This document shows positions 1-8,865 of a stretch of 64,000 nucleotides of DNA, one piece after another (positions within the stretch are counted from its first letter, which is position 1; each line of letters opens with the position of its first letter). Both the position numbers and the translations under genes were made by a program. Location of the stretch: NCBI RefSeq assembly GCF_900142275.1, contig NZ_FRAI01000005.1, positions 310,001 to 374,000 of the forward strand, in the 5' to 3' direction. Source of the stretch: Anaerobranca californiensis DSM 14826 (lineage in GTDB: Bacteria > Bacillota > Proteinivoracia > Proteinivoracales > Proteinivoracaceae). Below the pieces are notes generated by a model, which made no database searches, had not been told where the DNA came from, and saw nothing but the letters and a program-made list of their open reading frames with translations.

Positions 1-1860
1 CTCATTATTTAAATTTAAAGTGCAGTTATACAATGTTTTTCCCTCTAAATTTTTTATAAAAAAACCATAATCTGGAATATCTTTAATTGTTAAAACATCC
101 CCTTCCCTTACTGCTAACATATAACTTAGTACATTTCTGGGTTCTCTAACATTACCATACCAATCATATGCTAGTAATTCTTCTATTACCCCTTTCTCAA
201 CATTTATATTTTTACCTGCTTCTATTTTTACCAAATGATTTATTAAATCTCTTAAATCTTCTTTTCTTTCCCTTAATGGTGGTATTCTAATATAGCCCAT
301 TTTAATTCTATAATACAAATCTTCTCTAAACTTTTTTTCCTTTACTAATTGAGCTAAATTTTTATTTGTAGCCCCTATAATTCTAACATCTACAGTTTTT
401 ATTTGATGTCCACCAATCCTCATGACTTCTTTTTCTTGTAAAACCCTTAGTAATCTAGCTTGCATTTTTAAAGAAATATCCCCTATTTCATCTAGAAAAA
501 TTGTACCTCCATCGGCCTCCTCAAAAATACCCGGTTTTCCTCCTTTTTTAGCTCCTGTAAAAGCCCCTTCTTCATAGCCAAATAGTTCACTTTCTATTAG
601 TTCATCTGGCAATGCACTAAAATTTACAGCTAAAAAGGGTCCTTTATTTCTTTTAGAAAATTGATGGATGGCACTGGCAAACAATTCTTTCCCCGTTCCA
701 CTTTCCCCTTCAATCAATATAGTTAAATCGGTAATTGCTAGTTTTTTAGCAATTTCTTTTACCTTTACTATTTTATCACTACTACCTATAATATCTGAAA
801 AACTATACTTAGCTAAATGACCCTTTTTCATTAACTCTAACTTTATTTTATTATTAATCTTTAAAGCTTCTGTTACACTTTTAAAAACAGCTATACTACA
901 ATTAATATTCTCTAGAAAAATTTTATTAACAATGATATTATTTCCATCTAGTGAAAATATTTTTTCATTATTAACTCTTTTATCCAACAAAAAGTTAAGT
1001 GACTCTTTATTGTATATTACCTTAGTAATCTTTTTCCCTTTTATATCTCCAAAATATGTACCTATTAATTTTTTTACATTTTCGTTGTATACAGTAATAA
1101 AACCGCCTTGATCATAAACTAGTAATCCATCATGGAGTCCATCTAAAATTAAATGTAAGTGATTATTTAAACTAGAAATTTTGTTTGTATATTGGGACAA
1201 TCTTTTAGCCATTTTAATGATCTTTTGTAAATAATTTTCTGTTAATAATCTCCCTTTATAGCAATCTAGTTTTAAAGTGTTAATTATATGAATTATGGTT
1301 GTAATATCCATTATCCTAGGGCCTATATCTACCACTTTTTTTATAAAAGAAGGTACTTTATCCCTTTCACCGGGGGTGATTGCGATATCTATCTTTTTTT
1401 TATTTACATATGAAAGTCCAGGATAATATGGGATAAAATTTACATAATCAAATCCTAATTTTTTCAAAATCTCTATTCCGTCATAAGTAGATTCTTTAGC
1501 ATCATTAACAAATAAAACATCAATCCCTTCTGGTATTAAAACTAATTCATCAATACAGTCATAATCAATAGTTCTTTGGGCAACTATAACTTCTTTTTCT
1601 TCCCTTAATAATTTTAAATTAATCAATTCTTCCTTAACTATTTCACTGGAAAGAAGGATAATTTCACCATCAATCATTTCTTCAATACCTTCATCTATAG
1701 CAAAACCTTGTATATTAACAACATCTCCCAAATATTCATTTAGTTGATGAGTCAAAGCTATCTTTGTTTGTTCTGTTCCTGTAACCAAAATAATAGTCTT
1801 TTTATTCGACAAGTCATCTATAGATACTCCCATTCGCTTCACCACACTTTCATTATCCAT
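1..1860 (-). CDS. Sigma-54-dependent transcriptional activator, C-terminus cut by window edge
   Basis: The frame is open from an ATG at 1860 to the window edge (about 620 codons), so the gene is partial. Residues 1-190 look like a PrpR-N-type sensing domain, about 230-330 like a PAS domain, and from about 350 there is an AAA+ sigma-54 interaction domain. Walker A GESGTGKE is near residue 385, the sigma-54 loop GAFTGA near 430 and Walker B FLDEIG near 453. An in-frame TAA two codons upstream and a GGAG 14 bases away support the start. The usual GNVREL motif reads GNVREP near residue 570. The Fis-like DNA-binding end is off the window, and no target promoter is visible beside it. The family activates RNA polymerase at -24/-12 promoters on a metabolic signal; the signal here is unknown. 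Confidence 0.9.
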   Translation of the reverse strand, partial: MDNESVVKRMGVSIDDLSNKKTIILVTGTEQTKIALTHQLNEYLGDVVNIQGFAIDEGIEEMIDGEIILLSSEIVKEELINLKLLREEKEVIVAQRTIDYDCIDELVLIPEGIDVLFVNDAKESTYDGIEILKKLGFDYVNFIPYYPGLSYVNKKKIDIAITPGERDKVPSFIKKVVDIGPRIMDITTIIHIINTLKLDCYKGRLLTENYLQKIIKMAKRLSQYTNKISSLNNHLHLILDGLHDGLLVYDQGGFITVYNENVKKLIGTYFGDIKGKKITKVIYNKESLNFLLDKRVNNEKIFSLDGNNIIVNKIFLENINCSIAVFKSVTEALKINNKIKLELMKKGHLAKYSFSDIIGSSDKIVKVKEIAKKLAITDLTILIEGESGTGKELFASAIHQFSKRNKGPFLAVNFSALPDELIESELFGYEEGAFTGAKKGGKPGIFEEADGGTIFLDEIGDISLKMQARLLRVLQEKEVMRIGGHQIKTVDVRIIGATNKNLAQLVKEKKFREDLYYRIKMGYIRIPPLRERKEDLRDLINHLVKIEAGKNINVEKGVIEELLAYDWYGNVREPRNVLSYMLAVREGDVLTIKDIPDYGFFIKNLEGKTLYNCTLNLNNE

Positions 1861-1931
1861 TATTTATTTAAAATTCTCCAAATTATCTTTAGATTCCTGC
1901 AAAACAAATAGATTTAATTAGTTTAACAAAG

Positions 1932-1970
1932 GAAAAAGGTGACCTTTTTAAAAATTGGCCACCTTTTTTC
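1932..1970 (-). terminator. Rho-independent terminator after the activase gene
   Basis: Arms at 1933-1944 and 1958-1969 pair over about 12 bases (one G-T wobble) with A/T runs on both outer sides, so it could work in both directions. It lies 26 bases past the stop of the activase gene and closes the long operon that begins at spoVAC. Confidence 0.75.
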
Positions 1971-1995
1971 TATAACTCTTTTTAAAAAATCTTTT

Positions 1996-2979
1996 TTACG
2001 AAGTTAATTTTTCCTTTTGCCCTTGCACTGTTTCTCCATATTTTCCACAACGGTCTCCCCATGTCCCTGCTACCATACCATTTCTGTATAGTTTCACTAC
2101 TTCACATCCATTACCACAATCATTGCAAATAAAAGAAGTAGGTTTAAAATCATCTTCAATTGTGCTAAAACCTCTGAAGTTAGATATACTATCTTTTTCT
2201 TTAAGTTCTTTTGCTAATATAGCACTTCCATAAGCTCCCATGACATCAAAGTGTTCTGGTATAACGATGGATGTTTTCAATTCTTCTTCAAAGGCCCTTA
2301 CAATACCGGGATTAGCAGCAACTCCCCCTTGAAACATTATCGGTGAATGAATTTCCTTCCCTTTAGCTAAATTATTTAAATAGTTTCTTACTAAAGCTGT
2401 ACACAATCCAGCAAGGATATCGGCAAGATCATTGCCCATTTGCTGTTTATGGATCATATCAGACTCGGCAAATACAGAACACCTGCCTGCAATCCTCAAT
2501 TGAGTTTTAGATTTTAAAGCTAGTTGCCCAAACTCTTCTATTTTTATCCCCAATCTAGCTGCTTGCTGATCTAAAAATGAACCTGTACCGGCAGCACATA
2601 CACTGTTCATGGCAAAATCTGTTACTATACCATCCCTTAAAATAATGATCTTTGAGTCTTGACCCCCTATTTCCAAAACAGTTTTAACATCTTTATTATA
2701 TGTCAAACTAGCCATGGCATGGGCTGTAATTTCATTTTTAACGACATCTGCCCCTACCATTTCCGCAGCTAACCTTCTACCACTGCCAGTGGTACCTACT
2801 CCAAGGATCCTTTTACCTTGACATATAGGCCTTATCTTTTCTAAACCTTGTTTAACTGCCTGTATGGGCCTACCATGGGTGCGGATGTATTCTTTGGCTA
2901 TTACTTCTTTTTTTTCATCCATTACCACTATATTAGTGGAAACAGATCCGACATCTATTCCTAGGTAAAGATTATCCAT
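1996..2979 (-). CDS. 2-hydroxyacyl-CoA dehydratase activase-like ATPase (HgdC/BcrAD family)
   Basis: This is an ASKHA-fold ATPase of the BadF/BadG/BcrA/BcrD family. Known members use ATP to push one electron into a 2-hydroxyacyl-CoA dehydratase or a benzoyl-CoA reductase. Seen: the phosphate loop GIDVGSVSTN at residues 7-16, EIGGQDSK at 103-110, and the two cysteines that bridge a [4Fe-4S] cluster between subunits in HgdC (C128 in CAAGTG, C167 in GRCSVFAES). A C-terminal extension carries C285, C288, C292 and C311, typical of the longer DUF2229-associated branch rather than classic HgdC. The ATG overlaps the preceding stop by 8 bases. No dehydratase alpha/beta pair is in the window, so the true substrate is open. 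Confidence 0.88.
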   Translation of the reverse strand: MDNLYLGIDVGSVSTNIVVMDEKKEVIAKEYIRTHGRPIQAVKQGLEKIRPICQGKRILGVGTTGSGRRLAAEMVGADVVKNEITAHAMASLTYNKDVKTVLEIGGQDSKIIILRDGIVTDFAMNSVCAAGTGSFLDQQAARLGIKIEEFGQLALKSKTQLRIAGRCSVFAESDMIHKQQMGNDLADILAGLCTALVRNYLNNLAKGKEIHSPIMFQGGVAANPGIVRAFEEELKTSIVIPEHFDVMGAYGSAILAKELKEKDSISNFRGFSTIEDDFKPTSFICNDCGNGCEVVKLYRNGMVAGTWGDRCGKYGETVQGQKEKLTS

Positions 2980-3442
2980 AAACCATTTTTCCCTCCTTTT
3001 CCTTTTTTCGCTGGATTAAAAGATCTATAAAGGCTTCTAACCGAGTCTGAATTCCCGCTTCCGCCGAATGTTCATCGATAGAAAAAGTTATTACAGGTAT
3101 GGCTTTGTCACCAGAAATTTTGTGAATTATCCCTTGGGCCATTATCTCCGGTGCACATGTGAAGGGATATATTTGAATAACTCCATCATAATTATCTTCT
3201 TTCGCCTTTAAAGTATGGGCAACGGTTTCTAAACCATGTCCCCCTATCATATGGCCTAAATAACCTTTTGTAATATCTAAATAACCCTTATCTCTAGCCA
3301 ATGGGTTTAATTCCTTAATAATATGGACATCAAACCAATCTGCTAAATAAATAGTTCTGGTAACTTCAACACCCATTTTAGACAACCGCTCTTCCATAAA
3401 AAAATTGGCATGGGGCTCACATACTAAATAAATTTCACCCAC
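2972..3442 (-). CDS. C-terminal part of an acyl-CoA dehydratase/activase-related protein (frame-interrupted gene)
   Basis: The 156 codons from a GTG at 3442 have no convincing ribosome-binding site, and the same frame stays open upstream to about 3530. There it meets the end of the upstream fragment at a run of seven A (minus strand). Read through, residues just before the GTG continue the usual family sequence (RVKLVGEIYLV), so this is the second half of one protein of about 366 residues. The motif SIDEHSAEAGIQTRLEAF near the end is the same as in the paralog at 4065-5027 (LDEHSAEAGLVTRLEAF). The family is related to HgdB-like dehydratase subunits and normally accompanies the activase. Function is inferred from family and neighbours only. 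Confidence 0.75.
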   Translation of the reverse strand: MGEIYLVCEPHANFFMEERLSKMGVEVTRTIYLADWFDVHIIKELNPLARDKGYLDITKGYLGHMIGGHGLETVAHTLKAKEDNYDGVIQIYPFTCAPEIMAQGIIHKISGDKAIPVITFSIDEHSAEAGIQTRLEAFIDLLIQRKKEKEGKMVYG

Positions 3443-3522
3443 TAACTTTACCCGTAAAACATCTTTATTTTTATCTTGAGGTAACTTTATAAGCTTATCT
3501 AGGTATTTTATAAATAACTCTT

Positions 3523-4074
3523 CTAGCTTTTTTTATCTGCTATAGGTAAAAGTTCTTTCATGAAATCTCTATACAATTTAAAACTTTGAATTTTTCCCCA
3601 TTCCCTAGGAGCAGTTTTTAAAACCTGTTTATGGAACTTATCTAGTAAGTTTTGTTTAATTAATGCTAAATGCATATAATAAAAAGTATCTTTCCAGGAA
3701 GTATTCTTTTTTAATTTATTTAAAACTTTAATACACCTTTGAAATTCTCTAGCCGGTGGTTCTAAAATATACGTTTCAAATTGATACCCTAAAGATTTAA
3801 GTATTTCTTGTTGAACATAGCCATAATAGCCAAATCTACAAGGTCCAACACCACCGGCCATTAAAATGGCATCTGCTCCTGCTTCTAATGATTCAATAAA
3901 GGTTCCAGTGGTAATTTTTAATGGTAAACAGGCAAATTCTGGGGAATGTTTAACACCTAAAGCCATGGTTTGCCCTGTTATTGGCGGTGGTAATGTTACA
4001 TCATGGCCTAGCCAAGTCAAAAAACTAGCGATACTGACATATGTTGAATCAAATAAGGGAAATGTTATGCCCAT
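3523..4074 (-). CDS. N-terminal part of an acyl-CoA dehydratase/activase-related protein (frame-interrupted gene)
   Basis: This 183-codon frame begins MGITFPLFDST at an ATG that overlaps the previous stop by 10 bases. It carries the conserved SPEFACLPLKITTG cysteine motif (residues 44-57) and the GVGPCRFGYYG motif (about 75-85), both usual in HgdB/DUF2229-type proteins that may hold an iron-sulfur cluster. It stops at 3523 just after a run of seven A; one extra A, or a -1 slip there, would fuse it to the fragment that ends at 2972. The combined length of about 366 residues fits the family. It could be a true frameshift mutation, a sequencing indel in a homopolymer, or recoding. Confidence 0.8.
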   Translation of the reverse strand: MGITFPLFDSTYVSIASFLTWLGHDVTLPPPITGQTMALGVKHSPEFACLPLKITTGTFIESLEAGADAILMAGGVGPCRFGYYGYVQQEILKSLGYQFETYILEPPAREFQRCIKVLNKLKKNTSWKDTFYYMHLALIKQNLLDKFHKQVLKTAPREWGKIQSFKLYRDFMKELLPIADKKS

Positions 4075-5027
4075 AGTCTTTTCCTCCTCAAAGACAGCAA
4101 ATCCATAAAGGCCTCCAAACGGGTTACTAGCCCTGCTTCCGCTGAATGTTCATCTAAAGTCAAAATCATCAAAGGTATCTCAGGATGTTTTTTGTGGAAC
4201 TGTTGGATTAACTCATTGACAAAGGAATCAGGACCACAACCAAAAGCAGTTACTAAAACCATCCCATCTACATCCTTATATTTTAATGAATACAAAGCAG
4301 CTGCTAAAATCCTTTCCCCAAAAGACCAAAATAGGGGTTTAGGTAAAAATTGTTTACCTAAATTCAACTCTTCTTCAGAATACATTTCAACGGTTTTTAC
4401 ATTTGCCCTTTTTATCACTTTATCAAAAATATCTAAACTAATTCCCCCATCGTAAATATTATAGCCATGGCCGATTAAAGCTATTGTAAAATCTTTTTTC
4501 CTAAGTTTAGCATTTGTTATAATTTCCTTTAAATTTTTACCTTCCTTCAATAGTTTTTCATTACTCAAATAAAAATTTCTAACCTCTTTTAGAGCATGGT
4601 TAATTTGCCCTTTATTAACGGGTAAATTTTTAGAAAGATCCTTAAGACTTTTTCGGAAATTATTAAATCCATTTACTTTTATATCAGGGGAAAAGAAATT
4701 CAGTTTATTTCCAAAGTAACTTTTAGCATAGTCAGGTAAACCTAAAAACTTAGGACAGATGTATTTTCCCTTTTCAATAGAAATCACCCTAGGCAAAAAT
4801 ACCAGATTAACTTTTTGCTCCTCAAAGTACTGCAGGTGTCCCATACAAACTTTAACAGGCAAACAAGCTTCATCTACCGATAGTTCATTGCCCTTTTCAA
4901 TTATTTTTTTATTTGTAGGGGGGGATAAGACTATCTCTAATCCTAAGTTTTTGAAAAAATAATCTACATAGGGCATAAAATCGTAAAAGAGTAAAGCTCT
5001 AGGTATACCAATAGTAAACTTGTTCAT
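4065..5027 (-). CDS. Acyl-CoA dehydratase activase-related protein (DUF2229-like)
   Basis: A 320-residue protein beginning MNKFTIGIPRALLFYDFMPY. Conserved cysteine motifs DEACLPVKVC (about residues 52-61) and a C-terminal LTLDEHSAEAGLVTRLEAF show it is related to the interrupted gene downstream. In many Clostridia the activase and two such modules form one very long protein or a set of separate genes; here they are separate. The start follows GGAGG with a 6-base spacing, only 13 bases after spoVAF, and no terminator lies between, so it appears to be transcribed with the spoVA operon. Biochemical role unknown; electron-dependent CoA-ester chemistry is the family-based guess. Confidence 0.78.
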   Translation of the reverse strand: MNKFTIGIPRALLFYDFMPYVDYFFKNLGLEIVLSPPTNKKIIEKGNELSVDEACLPVKVCMGHLQYFEEQKVNLVFLPRVISIEKGKYICPKFLGLPDYAKSYFGNKLNFFSPDIKVNGFNNFRKSLKDLSKNLPVNKGQINHALKEVRNFYLSNEKLLKEGKNLKEIITNAKLRKKDFTIALIGHGYNIYDGGISLDIFDKVIKRANVKTVEMYSEEELNLGKQFLPKPLFWSFGERILAAALYSLKYKDVDGMVLVTAFGCGPDSFVNELIQQFHKKHPEIPLMILTLDEHSAEAGLVTRLEAFMDLLSLRRKRLWA

Positions 5028-5040
5028 TTATAACCTCCAT

Positions 5041-6507
5041 CTATGTTCTATCTTCATCTTTTGGTTTTATAGCTGAAGGCCGCGATTTTGCAATAGGTAC
5101 CGGCCTTCTAACAATTATTGTCCAAAGGGCATTGATATTTAAAGGTATAAGGGGCCACAGATATGGAACTCCAAATGATTTTGTAGAGGCAGCAACAATT
5201 AAAAAGATCAAAGTACCTCCAATAACCCCCGGAACTTGGAAAATCGCTGCTAAAGAGAGTAAAAATAATCTAAATAGCCTCAATGTATGACCTAATTCTA
5301 AACTAGGTGTAGCAAAGGTTCCCAAAGCTGCAATAGCTAAATAAAGGACAACTTCTGGAGTAAGTAACCCCACTTGAATTGCAATATCCCCTATCATAAA
5401 AGCAGCGATAATACCCAGGGCTGTTGCTAATGGAGAAGGGGTATGTACTGTAGCCATTCGGATCATATCAATTCCTATTTCAGCAATCAACAGTTGAACC
5501 CATAGGGGGATATTTCCTACCTTTTCTGGACCAATAAAAGATAATGATTTAGGTAAAATTTCCCGTTGATAAGATAGAGCTAGCCAAAGGGGTGTAATGA
5601 ACATAGAAAATAAAACGGCAACAGTTCTAATCCACCTCATATAAGTCCCTACTACAGGTATTTGGCGATACTCTTCTGCATGTTGTAAATGATGGAAAAT
5701 TGTAGCAGGGGCGATAATAACACTAGGGGATGTATCACAAATAATAACTACATGACCTTCTAATAAATGCATAGCTGCCACATCAGGCCTTTCGGTGTAG
5801 CGAACTTGGGGAAAAGGAGAATATCCAGCCTTTACGATAAATTCTTCTAAAGATTTTTCTGCCATAGGTAGTCCATCAACTTTAATTTTCTCTATACTAT
5901 CCCGTATCAAATTTACCAAATCTTTATTGGCAATATCTTCGATATAGCAAAGGGCAATATCGGTTTTCGACCTTGTACCCACACTCAAGTGTTCAATCCT
6001 AAGCTGCGGATCCCTAATCCTCCGCCTAATCAAAGCAGTGTTAAAAATCATGGTTTCCACAAATCCATCCCTAGAACCTCTAGTAACCCTCTCTACATCT
6101 GGTTCTTCTGGACCTCTAGCGGGATATTCCCTAGCATCAATTTCTATGGCAACATTTTCCCCTTCTACCAGGAGAATCAATGCTCCCGATAAAATACTAT
6201 CTATACAATCACCAATGGTATCTTTTTCATCTACTTCAATATATGGAATTTTCGTTTCTATTAGCTTTTTAACAGGATTTAGTACTATTTCTTCCCTTTT
6301 TACATTATAAAGGGTTTGCATTATCATTAACATGACATCATCTTTCGCAAAACCATCTACAAAAAACAGGGCTACTCTTTTTCCACCAATAATAAATTCC
6401 CTGTTTATAACATCAAAACTTATCCCTACCCCTAATTTTTTTTCTAATATCTCTACATTTTTCTCTAAATCTTTCTCTAATTTCTTTTCCAATAAGTGTT
6501 CTTTCAA
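5041..6507 (-). CDS. spoVAF: Stage V sporulation protein AF (GerA-family membrane protein)
   Basis: SpoVAF resembles the A subunit of germinant receptors and sits in the spore inner membrane with the SpoVA dipicolinate channel, where it aids channel opening during germination. Seen: a charged coiled N-terminus, a soluble domain to about residue 300 including VERVTRGSRDGFVE and RTKTDIALCY-like GerA motifs, and then a membrane domain with at least four hydrophobic segments (about 300-455). Length 488 matches the family. It lies 14 bases after spoVAEa in the usual last position of a spoVA operon. Confidence 0.95.
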   Translation of the reverse strand: MKEHLLEKKLEKDLEKNVEILEKKLGVGISFDVINREFIIGGKRVALFFVDGFAKDDVMLMIMQTLYNVKREEIVLNPVKKLIETKIPYIEVDEKDTIGDCIDSILSGALILLVEGENVAIEIDAREYPARGPEEPDVERVTRGSRDGFVETMIFNTALIRRRIRDPQLRIEHLSVGTRSKTDIALCYIEDIANKDLVNLIRDSIEKIKVDGLPMAEKSLEEFIVKAGYSPFPQVRYTERPDVAAMHLLEGHVVIICDTSPSVIIAPATIFHHLQHAEEYRQIPVVGTYMRWIRTVAVLFSMFITPLWLALSYQREILPKSLSFIGPEKVGNIPLWVQLLIAEIGIDMIRMATVHTPSPLATALGIIAAFMIGDIAIQVGLLTPEVVLYLAIAALGTFATPSLELGHTLRLFRLFLLSLAAIFQVPGVIGGTLIFLIVAASTKSFGVPYLWPLIPLNINALWTIIVRRPVPIAKSRPSAIKPKDEDRT

Positions 6508-6521
6508 GGTTATTTCACCAC

Positions 6522-7085
6522 CTAAATATGTAAATTATTGCGGATTAGTATTTCTTTTAGTGCCTTAACTGTTATAGGTACACCTTTGGAAATATCATCT
6601 TTACCTCCCATTTTCCCAATATCACCGATACCTACAATATGCTTAATTCCTAATTTTTCTAAATTTTCCACTGTATCTCCATACAATAGTGGACTATCAA
6701 TTTTTACTCCATTTTTATCAACTGCCCCTTCTTCTACTATTTGTCCATTATTTAAAATTGAGATTTCAGGATGGACTCCATCTACATAGGGACTATTAGA
6801 TGCTACCGCCAAGGCACCTATTATTTCAATTTCCCGGTGTTTGCTTAAATATTCCGTTACCTGTTCTCCATTTCCCTGTCCAGCTTCTCCCCTATCATCT
6901 ACCATTACCACCACTGGTTCACCCTTACTTTTTTTAATCAATTGGGCGATTTCTTCCCCTGTCAGTAAAGTAGGATTACCGGAAGATGAAGAGATACATC
7001 TTCCCCCTATCTCTTTAACTGCTATTTCTATGGCCTTTTTAGCCACTTCATCACCATCGGTAACTATAATTACTTTCTTTTTCAC
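6522..7085 (-). CDS. spoVAEa: Stage V sporulation protein AEa
   Basis: This soluble protein of 187 residues starts MKKKVIIVTDGDEVAKKA and has the family motif GGRCISSSSGNPT (about 27-39). It belongs to the SpoVAEa family, found in spoVA operons and not essential for dipicolinate uptake in Bacillus. The second half (VDKNGVKIDSPLLYGDTVENL and GIGDIGKMGGKDD) is also typical. It sits between the unknown membrane gene and spoVAF, in the Bacillus position. Confidence 0.93.
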   Translation of the reverse strand: MKKKVIIVTDGDEVAKKAIEIAVKEIGGRCISSSSGNPTLLTGEEIAQLIKKSKGEPVVVMVDDRGEAGQGNGEQVTEYLSKHREIEIIGALAVASNSPYVDGVHPEISILNNGQIVEEGAVDKNGVKIDSPLLYGDTVENLEKLGIKHIVGIGDIGKMGGKDDISKGVPITVKALKEILIRNNLHI

Positions 7086-7089
7086 TGGT

Positions 7090-7482
7090 CTACCCCCTTA
7101 ATATCCAACGTATTAGTTGAAAAAAGAAATTATAAAAGGCTAGTTTATAAAATACTACCTGCCAATTTTGAGAAAAATTCCAAGGAATTAAATAGTTTGC
7201 AGACAGCATCCCTTTTATCCCCCATTTATATGAACAGTACTTAGTAGCTATAATCCCTATTGCAAAAGGGATAAAATTTAAAACTTCCAATGAGAAATTG
7301 GGAAAAGATATATAACTAAAAATTCCACCTAATATATAGAAATTAAAAGGAAGTCCAAGATATAAAATTATGACTAAAGTCAAAAAGTCTATCAATAAAC
7401 TAGCAAATATAATTCTTTTATAATTAAAAATATCTAAAAGTAAAAGGGTTATCAAAATTCCTAGTATATCCAGTTTAAGCAT
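7090..7482 (-). CDS. Unknown membrane protein inside the spoVA operon
   Basis: I do not recognise this 130-residue protein. It is very hydrophobic, with perhaps four membrane segments (about 5-22, 28-45, 50-80 and 105-128), and is rich in Phe, Ile and Leu. It does not resemble SpoVAA or SpoVAB, which this operon lacks. It begins 2 bases after spoVAEb and ends 4 bases before spoVAEa, so it is surely co-translated with them. A role in the inner membrane of the spore or in the SpoVA channel is an inference from position only. Confidence 0.7.
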   Translation of the reverse strand: MLKLDILGILITLLLLDIFNYKRIIFASLLIDFLTLVIILYLGLPFNFYILGGIFSYISFPNFSLEVLNFIPFAIGIIATKYCSYKWGIKGMLSANYLIPWNFSQNWQVVFYKLAFYNFFFQLIRWILRG

Positions 7483-7484
7483 AT

Positions 7485-7841
7485 TTATCCCTTTGGATTA
7501 AAAAATAGAGCAAAAAAGAAAGCAAAAACTATGGCAGCGGTTATACCAGTACTGGTCAATTCAAACATTCCCGTCAGTACCCCGATTAACCCATTTCGTT
7601 TAGCTTCAGCCATAGCTCCTTGAGCTAAAGCATTACCAAAACTGGAAATAGGCAAACTAGCACCAGCACCGGCAAAATCAACCAGTTTTTCATATAACCC
7701 TAATCCCCCTAATATCCCCCCTACCACTACAAAACCTGATAATACATGGGCAGGGGTTAGGGGAGTTAAATCTAATAACAATTGTCCAACTACACAAATT
7801 AATCCTCCAACTAAAAAAGCTGCTAAATAGATGTTCATCAA
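7485..7841 (-). CDS. spoVAEb: Stage V sporulation protein AE (AEb)
   Basis: A small integral membrane protein of 118 residues with three to four hydrophobic segments and the typical GAGASLPISSFGNALAQGA stretch (about 57-75), shared with SpoVAC. SpoVAC, SpoVAD and SpoVAEb together form the core channel that moves Ca-dipicolinate into the forespore and out on germination. It stands between spoVAD and the unknown membrane gene, with only 16 bases from spoVAD. Confidence 0.94.
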   Translation of the reverse strand: MMNIYLAAFLVGGLICVVGQLLLDLTPLTPAHVLSGFVVVGGILGGLGLYEKLVDFAGAGASLPISSFGNALAQGAMAEAKRNGLIGVLTGMFELTSTGITAAIVFAFFFALFFNPKG

Positions 7842-7857
7842 AAGTCTCCTTTCCTAT

Positions 7858-8853
7858 TTATTTTTCAATAATTACCCCATGGGCAATGGCGGGAATATTT
7901 TCACCTTGTTGATATGTTGTAGGACTGTGTAAAGCACCGGTAGCCACAATAATAATTTTTTTGTACTGGGGCTGTTTTAAGTAATAACCTAAGGACATTA
8001 TGGCACAACAAGCACAACCACTTCCCCCCGAATGGGTATCTTGATTTTTATCATATATTTCCCCTCCACAGTCAAAATAAATCTTTGAGATATCTAAACC
8101 TCTTTCCTTTAAAAGATCCACTAAAATACTGCTGCCAAATTTACCTAAATCACCAGTTAACAGTAAATCATAATCATTGGGTTTAGTATTTGTATCAAAA
8201 AAAATGTTAGCTATGGTATCTGCCGCCGCCGGTGCCATCGCTGCCCCCATATTCCATGGATCTTTTATCCCTAAATCCATTACTCTACCTATACTGCCGA
8301 ATAACACTTTAGGCCCTTGGCCTTTGTCGGCTACTATCGCACTACCTGAGCCAGTAACGGTATGTTGAGCATAAGGAGGACGCTGTCCTCCATATTCTGT
8401 AGGAAAACGATATTGCCTTTCTGCAGCTAAATTGTGGCTAGATGTAGCTATTAAAGCTTTCTGAACAAAACCTCCATCTACTAAAAAAGAGGCTACCATC
8501 AATGACTCCACAAAGGTGGAACATGCACCATATAAGCCTAAAAAAGGTATTCCTAAAGTAGAGGCAGTAAAATTAGAAGTTATTGTCTGGTTTAATAAAT
8601 CTCCCGCTATAAAAACATCTATATCCCTTTCTGTTAAATTAATTTTTTTTAATGCTAATTTTGTCCCTTCTTCCATCATCTTCCCTTCAGCTTTTTCAAA
8701 GCTCTTTTGCCCTAAAATAGTATCACTAAACACCTTATCAAACTCTTTACCATAAGGCCCTTGCCCTTCTTTAGGACCAGCTACCGTAGCACTGCTGATA
8801 ATTACTGGCTTAGAAGGGAAGGAATAGGTGCTTTTACCTATTTTTTTAGTCAT
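7858..8853 (-). CDS. spoVAD: Stage V sporulation protein AD
   Basis: SpoVAD has a thiolase-like fold and binds dipicolinic acid at the spore inner membrane. The 331 residues include GKSTYSFPSKPVIISSATVAGPKEGQGP-type N-terminal family sequence, the thiolase-like GLYGACSTFVESLM (about 112-125), and GSGCACCAIMS near residue 277. Length and position between spoVAC and spoVAEb match the family. ATG with GGAGG 7-8 bases upstream. Confidence 0.96.
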   Translation of the reverse strand: MTKKIGKSTYSFPSKPVIISSATVAGPKEGQGPYGKEFDKVFSDTILGQKSFEKAEGKMMEEGTKLALKKINLTERDIDVFIAGDLLNQTITSNFTASTLGIPFLGLYGACSTFVESLMVASFLVDGGFVQKALIATSSHNLAAERQYRFPTEYGGQRPPYAQHTVTGSGSAIVADKGQGPKVLFGSIGRVMDLGIKDPWNMGAAMAPAAADTIANIFFDTNTKPNDYDLLLTGDLGKFGSSILVDLLKERGLDISKIYFDCGGEIYDKNQDTHSGGSGCACCAIMSLGYYLKQPQYKKIIIVATGALHSPTTYQQGENIPAIAHGVIIEK

Positions 8854-8865
8854 GTTTAATACCTC

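Noticed and set aside
2972-3442. An independent gene starting at the GTG at 3442
   Set aside because: No ribosome site, and the frame continues upstream with family-like sequence to the break near 3530.
3523-3535. A dnaX-like programmed -1 frameshift signal at the seven-A run
   Set aside because: Not claimed as a feature: the reading phase gives T-AAA-AAA rather than A-AAA-AAG, and no clear stimulatory hairpin or internal Shine-Dalgarno was found; a mutation or sequence error is at least as likely.
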